Shown: positions 24,162-32,870 of the stretch, piece by piece
Layout of the letters: each line of letters starts with the position of its first letter
Numbering within the stretch: the stretch's first letter is position 1
NCBI RefSeq assembly: GCF_006715485.1
Contig: NZ_VFNH01000001.1
Coordinates: 186,001-250,000 of the forward strand
DNA from: Herbaspirillum sp. SJZ107
GTDB taxonomy: Bacteria > Pseudomonadota > Gammaproteobacteria > Burkholderiales > Burkholderiaceae_D
DNA: 64,000 nucleotides
Direction: 5' to 3'
The notes under the pieces: model-generated
The model's input: only the letters and a program-made list of their open reading frames with translations
The model's database searches: none
What the model was told of the DNA's origin: nothing
Made by a program: the position numbers and the translations under genes

Positions 24162-24167
24162 TATAAT
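24162..24167 (+). promoter_or_regulatory. Candidate -10 element (TATAAT) of the DUF2946 operon
   Basis: A consensus TATAAT ends 6 bases before the ATG at 24174, which would place the transcript start at or next to the start codon. No good -35 hexamer stands at 17 bases. If real, the mRNA is leaderless. Confidence 0.45.
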
Positions 24168-24173
24168 AAAAAT

Positions 24174-24572
24174 ATGTACAAGACGACAAGACATTGGGCA
24201 AAGTACGCCTGGATCGCCTGCCTGGCCATCCTGTTCAATGCCTTCGTCCCTGTCGTCTCGCACGCCCTCAACGCCTCTTCGTCGGCCACGAGCACGAAGA
24301 TGGAAGTCTGCACCGCCATGGGCATCGAAATGCTGCCGATGGCGCTGCCCGACGACGACGGCAAGCAAGCCTCCGACAAGCTCCTCAAGAGCCTGACGCA
24401 CTGCGGCTATTGCGCCACCCACGCCGCCTCGTTCGGCCTGCCGCCGCAGCCGCCGGCCGTGTTCGCCGTCATTGGCGGGCACGACGTTTTCCCGCCGCTG
24501 TACTACGCCGCACCGCGCACGCTGCCGGCCTGGTCGCCGGCGCAGTCGCGTGCGCCGCCTGTGACCCTCTGA
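24174..24572 (+). CDS. DUF2946-family secreted or membrane protein, likely copper-related
   Basis: Start at 24174 (MYKTTRHWAKYAWIACLAILFNAFVPVVSHAL, 132 aa), with one N-terminal helix or signal sequence. The family features are met: a Met/Cys-rich part (MEVCTAMGIEMLPMALP) and HCGYCATHAASFGLPP with its H-C-x-x-C motif. DUF2946 genes tend to sit beside TonB receptors and copper genes, and the Met, His and Cys residues suggest metal binding. The downstream receptor starts 99 bases later on the same strand. A role in copper handling is inferred from family context. Confidence 0.7.
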   Translation: MYKTTRHWAKYAWIACLAILFNAFVPVVSHALNASSSATSTKMEVCTAMGIEMLPMALPDDDGKQASDKLLKSLTHCGYCATHAASFGLPPQPPAVFAVIGGHDVFPPLYYAAPRTLPAWSPAQSRAPPVTL

Positions 24573-24671
24573 ACCGCCGCGGCCCGCGCCGCATCCCCCG
24601 GGCATCGACGATCCGCCGTGCACCCTGTGTACGCCGGCGCTTGCTCGTTTGTCAGAGTCACAGGAACCACC

Positions 24672-26966
24672 ATGAAAACAGTCCGCACAACGCTGGCGCT
24701 GACCGCGCTCGCCACTGCCGTCGCGTCGGCCTATGCCGAAGACGCCACGCCCGAAGCAGCTACTCCAGTACGCAACCTCGGCACCGTCGTCGTCACCGGC
24801 AGCAACCCGACCTCGCTGCCGACCCAGATCCCGACCACGATCGAAGGCGTCAGCCGCGAAGAGATCGCACGCAGCATCAACGCCTTCGATGCCGAAGACG
24901 CCTTGAAATATCTGCCGAGCCTGCTGGTGCGCAAGCGCTACATCGGCGACTACAACCACGCGGTGCTGTCGACGCGCGCCTCCGGCACCGGCAACAGCGC
25001 GCGCTCGGCCGTGTACGCGGACGGCATCCTGCTCTCGAACTACCTCGGCAACGGCGCCAGCTTCGCGCCGCGCTGGGGCATGGTCAGCCCGGAAGAGATC
25101 GAACGCGTCGACGTGCTGTATGGCCCGTTCTCGGCGGCCTACGGCGGCAACTCGGTCGGCGCCGTGGTCGACTACGTCACGCGCATGCCGACCCGTTTCG
25201 AGGCCCACGCCAAATTCTCTTATTCGCGCCAGCCGTTCGAGCTGTACGGGACCGATACCACCTACAGCGGGCGCCAGGGCAGCATCGCGCTGGGGAATCG
25301 TGCCGGACGCTGGTCCTGGTACCTGGACGTCAGCCGCGCCGACAGCGAAGGCCAGCCGCTGACCTTCCCGACGCGCCCTATCGCGGCGGCTTCCACTGAT
25401 GGCACACCGGTCACCGGTGCGGTGGCGGGGCAGGACAGGACCTACCACGATTGGCTGATCCTCGGCGCCGCGACCCAGTACCATACGAAACAGGACCACG
25501 TGAAGGCCAAGCTCGCCTACGATTTCTCGCCGACGCTGCGCGCGACTTACGTGTTCGGCTGGTGGAAGAACGATTCGCAGGGCCGCCCGCAATCCTACCT
25601 GCGCGACGGCGCCGGCCAGCCGGTCTACAGCGGCCCCGTCAATATCGACGGCGGCGCCTACACGCTGGTGCCGACCGATTTCAACCAGTCCAACGAGAGT
25701 CTGCAGCACTACATGCACGGCCTCACCGTCAAGAGCCATACCAAAGGCGTGTTCGACTGGGAAGTGGCGGCCAGCCTGTACGACTACGACAAGGACATCC
25801 TGCGCGCGCCGACGACGATCGCCTTGCCGGCCGCGGCCAACGGCGGCAAGGGGCGCATCGTGAACCAGGGCGGCACCGGCTGGAACACCTTCGCGGCCAA
25901 GGGCATCTGGCGTCCGGAGGGCGTGAACGGCGACCACGTTGCCGAATTCGGCTACCAGCGTGAATCCTATAAATTGCGCAGCATCGAGAACGGCACCGCC
26001 GACTGGATAGGCGGCGCGCCGGGGGACTTCAACCAGGCCTTCAGCGGCCGCACCGGCATCGACGCGCTGTACGCCCAGGACACCTGGAAGTTCGCGCCAC
26101 GCTGGAAGACGGTGCTCGGCCTGCGCTACGAGCGCTGGCACGCACGCGACGGCCGCACCTCGAACGCCACGTTCACGGTGCCCCACGGCAGCCGCCACGA
26201 CGCTTATTTTTCGCCCAAGGCGGCGCTGGCCTTCCAGGCCAACGACGACTGGGTGCTGAAGGCCTCGTTGGGACGCGCGGTGCGGATGCCGACCGTGTCC
26301 GAGCTGTACCAGGGCGGCATCAACGCGGCCGGGGACCTGACCAACAACGATCCGAACCTGAAGCCCGAACGGTCGTGGACCGGCGAACTCACCGCCGAAC
26401 GCAAACTGGAGACGGGATTGCTGCGACTGACCGCTTTCGGCGAGCGCACCCGCGACGCGCTGTACTCGCAGACCAACGTGCTGGTCACGCCCAGGGTCAC
26501 CAACGTGCAGAACGTCGACCGCATCGCAACCAAGGGCCTCGAGCTGGCCTATGCCGCCACCGACGCCGGCATCGCCGGCCTGGCCCTGAACGCCAGCGCC
26601 ACCTGGACCGATTCGAAGATCGAGCGGAACGACAAATTCCCGGCCAGCGTCGGCAAGTGGCAGCCGCGCATCCCCGAGTGGCGCGCCACCGGCCAGGCGA
26701 CGTATCGCATGAACGACCGGCTGGCGGCGACGCTGGCGGCGCGCTACAGCGGGCGCCAGTATTCGACGCCTGATAACTCGGACCCGAACGGCTTCGCCTA
26801 CCAAGGCGCCAGCAAGTACTTCACCACCGACCTGCGGGTGACCTACAGGATCGACCGCCAATGGAGCATGGCGGTCGGCATCGATAACCTGAACAACTAC
26901 AAGTACTGGAACTTCCACCCCTATCCGCAGCGCACCTATGTCGCCGAGCTGAAGTTCGACCTGTGA
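24672..26966 (+). CDS. TonB-dependent receptor, metal or metallophore uptake (OprC-like context)
   Basis: Start at 24672 (MKTVRTTLALTALATAVASAYA, signal peptide; 764 aa) with GGAA upstream. The plug has TVVVTGSNPTSLP, DAEDALKYLPSLLVRKRYIGD and VDVLYGPFSAAYGGNSVGAVVDYVTR. The barrel ends AELKFDL. Homologues of this type with DUF2946 and PepSY neighbours import copper or ferric chelates. No ligand can be assigned from residues alone, but the flanking genes point to metal. The stop overlaps the GTG start of the PepSY gene, so the two are translated together. Confidence 0.8.
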   Translation: MKTVRTTLALTALATAVASAYAEDATPEAATPVRNLGTVVVTGSNPTSLPTQIPTTIEGVSREEIARSINAFDAEDALKYLPSLLVRKRYIGDYNHAVLSTRASGTGNSARSAVYADGILLSNYLGNGASFAPRWGMVSPEEIERVDVLYGPFSAAYGGNSVGAVVDYVTRMPTRFEAHAKFSYSRQPFELYGTDTTYSGRQGSIALGNRAGRWSWYLDVSRADSEGQPLTFPTRPIAAASTDGTPVTGAVAGQDRTYHDWLILGAATQYHTKQDHVKAKLAYDFSPTLRATYVFGWWKNDSQGRPQSYLRDGAGQPVYSGPVNIDGGAYTLVPTDFNQSNESLQHYMHGLTVKSHTKGVFDWEVAASLYDYDKDILRAPTTIALPAAANGGKGRIVNQGGTGWNTFAAKGIWRPEGVNGDHVAEFGYQRESYKLRSIENGTADWIGGAPGDFNQAFSGRTGIDALYAQDTWKFAPRWKTVLGLRYERWHARDGRTSNATFTVPHGSRHDAYFSPKAALAFQANDDWVLKASLGRAVRMPTVSELYQGGINAAGDLTNNDPNLKPERSWTGELTAERKLETGLLRLTAFGERTRDALYSQTNVLVTPRVTNVQNVDRIATKGLELAYAATDAGIAGLALNASATWTDSKIERNDKFPASVGKWQPRIPEWRATGQATYRMNDRLAATLAARYSGRQYSTPDNSDPNGFAYQGASKYFTTDLRVTYRIDRQWSMAVGIDNLNNYKYWNFHPYPQRTYVAELKFDL

Positions 26967-28303
26967 GCATGACGATGAATACTTCGACCCTGGCCGCAAG
27001 GCGCCGCAGCCTGTTCTGGCGCATCCACTTCTGGGCGGCGCTGATCGCTTCTCCCTTCGTCCTGGTCGCCACGCTGACCGGGCTGCTGTACATCTTCACG
27101 CCGCAGATCGAGGCCGGCCTGTACGGCCACCTGGAACGGGTGACGCCGCCGGCGGGCGCCGCCATGCTGCCGCTCGACACCTCGGTGGCGGCCGCGCGCA
27201 GCGTGGCGCCGGCCGGGCTGGAGATCCAGTCCGTGCTGCCGCCGGCCACACCGCAGGATGCGCTGAAGGTGGGCTTCGGGCCGCCGTCGCGCGCCGCGGG
27301 CGAGCATGCGAGCCACGTGCCGGCGGCGGCGCGGCCCGCAGCCGACCTGGCCAGGCGCACCGTCTTCGTCGATCCCTACGACGCCCGCGTGCTCGGCACC
27401 CAGATCGACCAGGACCGCTTCAGCGAATGGGCGCGGCGCCTGCATTCGCGTCTGCTGCAGGGCGAATCGCTGCGCTGGATGATCGAGCTGGCGGCCAGCT
27501 GGATGCTGGTGATGCTGCTGACCGGCGTCTATTTATGGTGGCCGCAATCGAACCAGCCGGCGCTGCCGCGCGCCGGCGTGCGTGGACGCCAGGGCTGGCG
27601 CCAGTGGCACGCCTTCCTCGGCGTCGCGCTGGGCGTGCTGAGCCTGGCGATGGTCCTGACCGGCATCACCTGGAGCAAATACGCCGGCAACCAGGTCCGC
27701 GCCGTGCGCGACTGGGCAGGGCAGGCGTCGCCGCAGGTGCCGCCGCACCTGCACTCGATGCCGACCGGCGGCCCGCAGCTGGATTACCAGCAGGCCTGGC
27801 AGCGGGTGCAGGGGTTGGTGCCCGGCGTGCCGGTGGCCTTGACCCCGCCGCGCGGCCCGCACGGCTTGTGGCGCGCCGCGTCCGCCGATCGTCCGCATCC
27901 GGGCAACCGCTTCGACCTGGTGTTGAACGCCTACGACGGCAGCGTGCTGTACCGGGCGGGCTGGGAACGCCAGACCGCCTTCGGCAAGGCCACCGCGGTC
28001 GGTATTCCCTTCCACCGCGGCGAGCTGGGCCTGTGGAACCAGGCGCTGCTGTTCGTGTTTGCGGCCGGGGTGCTGTTTTCGACGGTGTCGGGCTGGGTGA
28101 TGTTCTTCAAGCGCCGCCGCGCGGGGCAGCTGGGCTTGCCGAAGCTGTTGCCGGGCGCCTGGCGCGCGGCGCCGCTGTGGGCGGTGGTGCTGGGGATCGG
28201 CCTGTGCGTGCTGATGCCGCTGCTGGCCCTGAGTACGCTGGTGCTGCTGGTGGTGGAAATCGGGCTGGGACGCGCGCGGCTGCGCGCGCAGGCCGCCGCT
28301 TAG
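26963..28303 (+). CDS. PepSY-associated transmembrane protein, putative metal reductase or uptake partner
   Basis: 446 residues from a GTG that overlaps the receptor stop; ATGs at 26969 and 26975 are alternatives. Four helices in PepSY_TM order: residues ~15-40 (FWRIHFWAALIASPFVLVATL), ~175-195 (MIELAASWMLVMLLTGVYLWW), ~215-235 and ~355-440, with a large periplasmic loop between. WWPQSN after helix 2 and VMFFKRRR after helix 3 are family landmarks. Such proteins accompany siderophore and copper receptors and may reduce the metal with heme-bound electrons. Its 3' end overlaps by four bases a small convergent gene. Confidence 0.8.
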   Translation: MSMTMNTSTLAARRRSLFWRIHFWAALIASPFVLVATLTGLLYIFTPQIEAGLYGHLERVTPPAGAAMLPLDTSVAAARSVAPAGLEIQSVLPPATPQDALKVGFGPPSRAAGEHASHVPAAARPAADLARRTVFVDPYDARVLGTQIDQDRFSEWARRLHSRLLQGESLRWMIELAASWMLVMLLTGVYLWWPQSNQPALPRAGVRGRQGWRQWHAFLGVALGVLSLAMVLTGITWSKYAGNQVRAVRDWAGQASPQVPPHLHSMPTGGPQLDYQQAWQRVQGLVPGVPVALTPPRGPHGLWRAASADRPHPGNRFDLVLNAYDGSVLYRAGWERQTAFGKATAVGIPFHRGELGLWNQALLFVFAAGVLFSTVSGWVMFFKRRRAGQLGLPKLLPGAWRAAPLWAVVLGIGLCVLMPLLALSTLVLLVVEIGLGRARLRAQAAA

Positions 28304-28494
28304 TTACGCGGCTGCCGGCGCCGTTCGTGGTGGCGCCGTGCCTGCGGATTGGCGACGGTCCGCAACAGGATCTCGGTGGGTACGTGGCAGCTTTCCAGGT
28401 AGCCGAGCGCGAACTTGAGCCCACGCGTTTCCGCCAGGAATAGCGCGTATTCGACTGTCATTCCAGTTTCTTCGTCGACTCTTCGTTGGGGCAT
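28300..28494 (-). CDS. Small hypothetical protein (64 aa)
   Basis: Start at 28494 (MPQRRVDEETG) because AGGTGGA lies just upstream. The chain has a helical centre (VEYALFLAETRGLKFALGYLESC) and a basic tail (ARRHHERRRQPRN). I do not recognise it, but residue use is protein-like and the ribosome site is good. It is convergent with the PepSY gene. Confidence 0.5.
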   Translation of the reverse strand: MPQRRVDEETGMTVEYALFLAETRGLKFALGYLESCHVPTEILLRTVANPQARRHHERRRQPRN

Positions 28495-28604
28495 AGGTCC
28501 ACCTGTCAGTAAATGCAAATGCCAACATCACGAAAGTGGCGTTGCCATGTTGCTATTCTATATTTACCGAACGAGGGGACAGAATGATTATGTTAACAAT
28601 TGTT

Positions 28605-28640
28605 ACGGCTGTGGTGGCGGGTCCACAGCCGTATTTTTTA
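28605..28640 (+). terminator. Rho-independent terminator
   Basis: ACGGCTGTGG and CCACAGCCGT form a perfect 10-bp stem, 8-base loop, then ATTTTTTA. It faces right on the plus strand, 300 bases after the PepSY gene; it may end that operon or a short unannotated transcript. Confidence 0.75.
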
Positions 28641-28666
28641 GAACAATCGTGCTATCAGCCGAGTTG

Positions 28667-29245
28667 TCAGCCGCGTTGCCGGCGGCGCATGGCAAGCAGG
28701 CCGGACATGCACAAGGCCGACAGCATCAGCGCCGCCGTCGACGGTTCCGGCACCTCGGCGGTGATCGAGAAGGTGTCGCCGGCGCGCAGTCCGGCCGTGC
28801 TCAGCAGCCAGTCGGTGGCGCCGGCTTCGCCGAGCGGATCGCCGAAGTGGAACTCTGCCCATTCCGGCGTCCTGAAGTCGATGCCGGCGTAGTCGCTGCC
28901 GTAGCTGATGCGGCCCAGTGTGCCGAAGGTCGGGGTGACGCTGCCGGCCTGGGCAAAGCGGATGCCTTCCAGGTGGAAGTCGAAACTTGTCAGCGCGGCG
29001 CCGCTCAGGTTGCGCACGATGGCGTTCAGGCTCAGCGGGCCGAGCAGGTCGTCCGCTTCGAGCCGGAAGTCGAGGCGGGTCGGCGCGAAGCGTTCTAGGT
29101 CGAGGTCGAACGAGACCGCGCCGGGCGTGCTGTAGTCGGTGACGGCATTGCCGCCGTGGGCGCTGCTGCCGGTCAGCACGGCGGCGTGGCCGGCCGACGA
29201 CAGCGCGAGGGCGCAGGCGAGGGCGCACAGGGTTTTTGCTTGCAT
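28667..29245 (-). CDS. PEP-CTERM sorting-domain protein (exported)
   Basis: Start at 29245 (MQAKTLCALACALALSSAGHAA, 192 aa) with AGGAGA upstream. After the signal peptide the chain is beta-rich and lacks a known domain. The C-terminus has the exosortase signal: VPEPSTAALMLSALCMSG, a hydrophobic helix and the basic end MRRRQRG. Such proteins are processed by an exosortase and archaeosortase-like system tied to exopolysaccharide; no exosortase is seen in the window. It lies 20 bases after the PhoX-like gene on the same strand, probably one operon. Confidence 0.85.
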   Translation of the reverse strand: MQAKTLCALACALALSSAGHAAVLTGSSAHGGNAVTDYSTPGAVSFDLDLERFAPTRLDFRLEADDLLGPLSLNAIVRNLSGAALTSFDFHLEGIRFAQAGSVTPTFGTLGRISYGSDYAGIDFRTPEWAEFHFGDPLGEAGATDWLLSTAGLRAGDTFSITAEVPEPSTAALMLSALCMSGLLAMRRRQRG

Positions 29246-29265
29246 GAGGGGGTCTCCTGGAAGGT

Positions 29266-30762
29266 TTACAGAGGGCCGAGCGCCCACGGTCCCGCGATGG
29301 CGAAGGTGATGCCCGGGGTCTGGATGTTCACGAACAGGTAGCGGCCGGTCGGATCGAAGCAGCAGCCGGCGAATTCGTTGCCGCGGTGGTCGCCCGCCAG
29401 CGAGGTGCGCTTGCCGGCCACCTGCAGCTGGCCCGCAGTCAACACCACGTTGTTCTTGGCAAAGATGTAGGCGTCGCCGCCGCCGGTGATGCCCATCAGG
29501 CGCTGGCCGAAGCCGAAGCTGTCGGTGGTGGCGCTGGAGGCGTCCTCGCAGATCAGGATGGCGTTGCGCGGGCTGATGGTGAGGTTGTCGCCCATGTTGC
29601 CGACGGTCGTGTTGGGGCTGGCGTAGATGCAGCGCATTACTTGCGCCGCCAGGTCGAGTTCCCAGATGGCGCCGCGCGAGATCGGGCCGCCGGCGGTGTC
29701 CATGACGAACATCTTGCCCTGCGCATGCCAGATGCCTTCGCCGCGGTTCATGCGCAGCGCACCCTGCACCCAGCCCTGCACGAAGGGGCCGGCGGCATTG
29801 GTGATGGTGGTGCCCGACGGGCCGGTGGCGTCGCCGCGGTTCTGGTCCGGATTGGCAATGTCGACCCAGTCGAGGGCATAGGTGTCGCCCACCAGCGCGC
29901 CGGCGATGTTGGCGTTGACCCTGGTCCTGGCGCGCGCCATCTGCAGCACGCCGCCCATGGCCAGCGTGCCGTAGCCGCCGCGCACGTCCGGCACGTAGCG
30001 GTAGAAGCCGGATTTGCCCGACTGGTCCTCGGTCATGTAGACGATGCCGGTGGCCGGATCGACGGCGGCGGCTTCGTGGGCGAAGCGGCCCATGCCGACG
30101 ATCGGCAGGCCGGTGGTCTGGCTGGGCTCGGGCGACACTTCGAACACGTAGCCGTGCTTCTTGCCGGCGCTGCTGACGGCGTCGGAGCCGACTTCCTCGC
30201 AGCTCAGCCAGGTGCCCCAGGGCGTGATGCCGCCGGCGCAGTTACCGTCGGTGCCGCCCAGGCTCGGCGTGACGCTGACCCAGTTGCCGTCGCGGAACAG
30301 CAGGTTCGTGGTGCCGCCGCCCAGCTGGGTGCTGGTGCTGCTGTAGCTGCTGTCGTAGACGCCGTGGGCGTCGATGAAGCTGGCCGGGCTGGCGGCGTGC
30401 ACTTCATGGTTACGGATCAGCACCAGCTCGCTGCTGCGCCCGGCCTTGCGCGCTACCACCACGCCCATGCCGTCGTGGGCCGCCGGGCAGGGCTTGCCGT
30501 TGCTCATCAGGTCGCCGGTCCAGCCGAAGCTTTTATAGGTGAAGCCGGCCGGCAGCTGCAGCAGCGGCAGGCCGGTCGTCAGGTCGTTGACCGGCGCGAT
30601 CGGGCCGTAGGGGCTGGCGACCAGGGCGCTGGCGCCGTTGGTCACGGCGGCGGCTTCCCTGGCTTGCAGGGCGGCGAAGGCACCGACGAAGGGCAGGGTC
30701 GATGCGCCGGCCATGCCCTTGAGCAGGCTGCGCCGCGAGGGCGAGATATCCTTGTTTGTCAT
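29266..30762 (-). CDS. PhoX-family (DUF839) Tat-exported protein
   Basis: 498 residues. The N-terminus has a twin-arginine signal SRRSLLKG followed by a hydrophobic stretch (ASTLPFVGAFAAL). The mature part has PhoX-like propeller segments: LPLLQLPAGFTYKSFGWTGD, DGMGVVVAR, LVLIRNHEVH, GGTTNLLFRDGNW, LSCEEVGSD, GRFAHEAAAVDP, YMTEDQ, CIYASPNT and FDPTGRYLFVNIQTPG. PhoX enzymes are calcium/iron alkaline phosphatases. Several regions match, but I cannot confirm every metal ligand, so activity is likely rather than certain. It is periplasmic and precedes the PEP-CTERM gene. Confidence 0.8.
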   Translation of the reverse strand: MTNKDISPSRRSLLKGMAGASTLPFVGAFAALQAREAAAVTNGASALVASPYGPIAPVNDLTTGLPLLQLPAGFTYKSFGWTGDLMSNGKPCPAAHDGMGVVVARKAGRSSELVLIRNHEVHAASPASFIDAHGVYDSSYSSTSTQLGGGTTNLLFRDGNWVSVTPSLGGTDGNCAGGITPWGTWLSCEEVGSDAVSSAGKKHGYVFEVSPEPSQTTGLPIVGMGRFAHEAAAVDPATGIVYMTEDQSGKSGFYRYVPDVRGGYGTLAMGGVLQMARARTRVNANIAGALVGDTYALDWVDIANPDQNRGDATGPSGTTITNAAGPFVQGWVQGALRMNRGEGIWHAQGKMFVMDTAGGPISRGAIWELDLAAQVMRCIYASPNTTVGNMGDNLTISPRNAILICEDASSATTDSFGFGQRLMGITGGGDAYIFAKNNVVLTAGQLQVAGKRTSLAGDHRGNEFAGCCFDPTGRYLFVNIQTPGITFAIAGPWALGPL

Positions 30763-30873
30763 GCTGAGCGCTCTCCAGTAGCGTGCCGGGCTGGCACGGG
30801 CTCATGCATTAAAACAAACAAAAACTACAGTGTAATGACAGCAGAATGACAAGTTTCAGGTGCTGCCCGGCCT

Positions 30874-31722
30874 TCAGCCGCGCCGTTCGCCGAGCCGCAG
30901 CAGCCAGTCGCACAGCGGCTGCGCCGCATCTTCCCAGCGCGGCTCCAGCATCAACGCGTGGGCCAGGCGCGGCACCAGCGTCGGCAGCACGCCGTAGTAG
31001 GCGGCGGTGCCGCGCACCGCATCGGCACCGATGAAGCGGTCGGACCCGCCGCCGAGCACGAACATCGGCGGTGCCTGCCAGGGCGCGGGCGCGAACGGGC
31101 GCCAGCCCTGCAGCTCGACGCCGACGTGGCGCGATTCGCCGTGCACGCGCGCCATGAAGCGCGCATAGGTGGCGTCGGGCAGGTCGTCGGAGAACAGGTT
31201 GCGGCGCATGATGGCCGGATCGAGACCGGCGGCGCTCTTGCCGTCCAGGCGCAGCAATTGCTGGAACAGGTCGGGCGCGGACAGCAGCATGCGCCAGGCG
31301 GAATAGGCCAGGCCCCAGGGCGGCACCGAGGCCAGCAGCGCCGCGCCGGCCAGCTGGCCGCCGCTGTTGCCGCCTCGGTTGCCGCCCCGGTTACCGCCGG
31401 TGCGGATCCAGTCCTGCAGCACTGCGCCGCCGAGCGAGTGGCCGATCACCACCAGCGGTCTGTCGGCCAGGCCGGCCGCGGTCTGGCGCAGGTCTTCGGT
31501 GTAGTCGGCCAGGCGCCAGTCGTTGAGGCGTTCGCGGCCCTCGCTGCCGCCATGGCCGCGCAGGCTCAGGGCGTGCACCTCGAAGCCGGCATCGGCCAGG
31601 TAGGGCATGAAGTGCTCTTCCCAGACCCAGGCGCCGACGCAGATGCCATGCACCAGCAGCAGGCGCGGGCTGTCCGGGCGCGGACGCGCGGGTGTGCGCA
31701 CGAGGATTTCGAGTTTCGGCAT
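30874..31722 (-). CDS. Alpha/beta-fold hydrolase (lysophospholipase-like)
   Basis: Start at 31722 (MPKLEILVRTPAR, 282 aa). Motifs: LLLVHGICVGAWVWE (oxyanion), LRGHGGSEG, nucleophile elbow GHSLGGAVL, acid near GGGSDRFIGAD and catalytic His in PRLAHALMLEP. It is cytosolic. Right after the nucleophile helix the chain carries a short repeat GGNRGGNRGGNSGG that should form a flexible loop near the active site and is unusual for the family. Substrate unknown. It is followed on the left by the PhoX gene with a 111-base gap. Confidence 0.75.
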   Translation of the reverse strand: MPKLEILVRTPARPRPDSPRLLLVHGICVGAWVWEEHFMPYLADAGFEVHALSLRGHGGSEGRERLNDWRLADYTEDLRQTAAGLADRPLVVIGHSLGGAVLQDWIRTGGNRGGNRGGNSGGQLAGAALLASVPPWGLAYSAWRMLLSAPDLFQQLLRLDGKSAAGLDPAIMRRNLFSDDLPDATYARFMARVHGESRHVGVELQGWRPFAPAPWQAPPMFVLGGGSDRFIGADAVRGTAAYYGVLPTLVPRLAHALMLEPRWEDAAQPLCDWLLRLGERRG

Positions 31723-31782
31723 GGCGATGGCCTGGAAGACACGATGCCCCATCTTAGCGCATCGCGGCATCAGTGCCACGCC

Positions 31783-32718
31783 TCAATAGGCCGGCGCGTC
31801 CAGCATGGCGTCGAACAGGGCGGCGCGGGCCTCGCCGTGCGGACTGCGCCAGTACGAGGCTGTCGTGGAGGCGGGCACGCCGTCGCGCAGCAGGCGGTGT
31901 TCCAGCGGGCGTCCCATCAGGCGCACGTGGACATAGCCGGCGAAGCTGTCGGCGATGTCTTCGTGCACGCTGGTGGCCGCGTACAGGGTCGGAAAGCCGG
32001 TGCGGCCGAGTGCGAGGTAGGCGGCTTCGGCGTCGCGCAGCGACAGGCGCGGCGCGCCATAGTAGACCAGCTCGCCGCGCTGCGAAAAATCGTGGCCGGC
32101 GCGTGGCGTGAAGCGGCCATCCGGCGCCGCCTGCCAGCACAGGTCGAGCAGCGGATACGAAGGTGCGCCGGGGCCGGGGCGCCACCACATCGGCGCCAGC
32201 GCCTTGATGGCGGCCAGCACGTGGCCGAACTCGTGCAGCAGCACGAACTGCAGGGCGGCGACGCGGTCGTCGCCGGCGGCGTCGGCGATGCGCGCTTCCA
32301 GGCGCAGGCCGTCGGCGGCCTCGAACGGCATGTTCTCGCGCCGCTCGAACCAGCCGTTGGCGGTGACGCCGGCGAAGGCGCCGGCATCGATGGCCACGAA
32401 AGCGCCGATCAGTTCGCCTTCGGGGCCGGCGACCACGCTGCTGACCGCCGAGGCGCCGGTGCCATCCATCACGAACACGCCCAGCAGGCAGGGCGCGAGG
32501 TGGCGCAGCACGGCGCCGGGCAGGCCGGCCAGGGCGGCGTCGAGGTCCCGGTCCAGAGCGGCATCGGGGCGGGCGGGGCGCGCCACGGCGGCCTTGCCGG
32601 TGGCTGCGTGATGGCGTCCGATGAAGTCGATCAGCTCGCGCGGGGCGAGGCCGCGGCGCTCGGTGAGCGGGTGGCGCAGCAGGGTTTCCCAGAGCAGGGG
32701 ATCGGAGGTGACGAGCAT
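31783..32718 (-). CDS. Putative zinc metallopeptidase (HExxH), family unknown
   Basis: Start taken at 32718 (MLVTSDPLLWETL, 311 aa), though the open frame runs further upstream and the ribosome site is weak. The chain has a clear zincin motif, FVLLHEFGHVLAA, and a Glu-containing segment further on (TSVHEDIADSFAGYVH) that could give the third ligand. No signal peptide or membrane helix. I do not recognise the family. It lies 61 bases upstream of the hydrolase gene and follows the aldehyde oxidoreductase operon, on the same strand. Confidence 0.55.
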   Translation of the reverse strand: MLVTSDPLLWETLLRHPLTERRGLAPRELIDFIGRHHAATGKAAVARPARPDAALDRDLDAALAGLPGAVLRHLAPCLLGVFVMDGTGASAVSSVVAGPEGELIGAFVAIDAGAFAGVTANGWFERRENMPFEAADGLRLEARIADAAGDDRVAALQFVLLHEFGHVLAAIKALAPMWWRPGPGAPSYPLLDLCWQAAPDGRFTPRAGHDFSQRGELVYYGAPRLSLRDAEAAYLALGRTGFPTLYAATSVHEDIADSFAGYVHVRLMGRPLEHRLLRDGVPASTTASYWRSPHGEARAALFDAMLDAPAY

Positions 32719-32837
32719 GATGTCGACGCGGCGGTTGCTGGATGGCTTATTGTCGCCAGAGTGCGCGTCGAAGGGAATCGGGGGTGGTGTAAATTCAGGT
32801 AAAAGGCATGCAGTCCAGGTTGTCGCCGGCAGCTGCA

Positions 32838-32865
32838 CGTCGCCCCTGCCTGCGCAGGGGCGACG
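32838..32865. terminator. GC hairpin after the aldehyde oxidoreductase operon
   Basis: CGTCGCCCCTGC and its exact complement around a CTGC loop, 5 bases after the paoC stop on the minus strand. No U-tract. Confidence 0.5.
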
Positions 32866-32870
32866 GCCTG

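Noticed and set aside
22331..24166. 611-residue plus-strand frame inside maeB
   Set aside because: Arg/Gly-rich shadow of maeB in another frame; no start site or family features.
24129..26999. 956-residue minus-strand open frame opposite the TonB receptor
   Set aside because: It mirrors the receptor codons, is rich in Gly/Val/Arg/His with no domain, and the plus-strand receptor, signal peptide and ribosome site are clear.
28585..28640. Leader peptide and attenuator
   Set aside because: A short ATG frame precedes the terminator at 28605, but there is no run of one amino acid's codons and no biosynthetic gene downstream.
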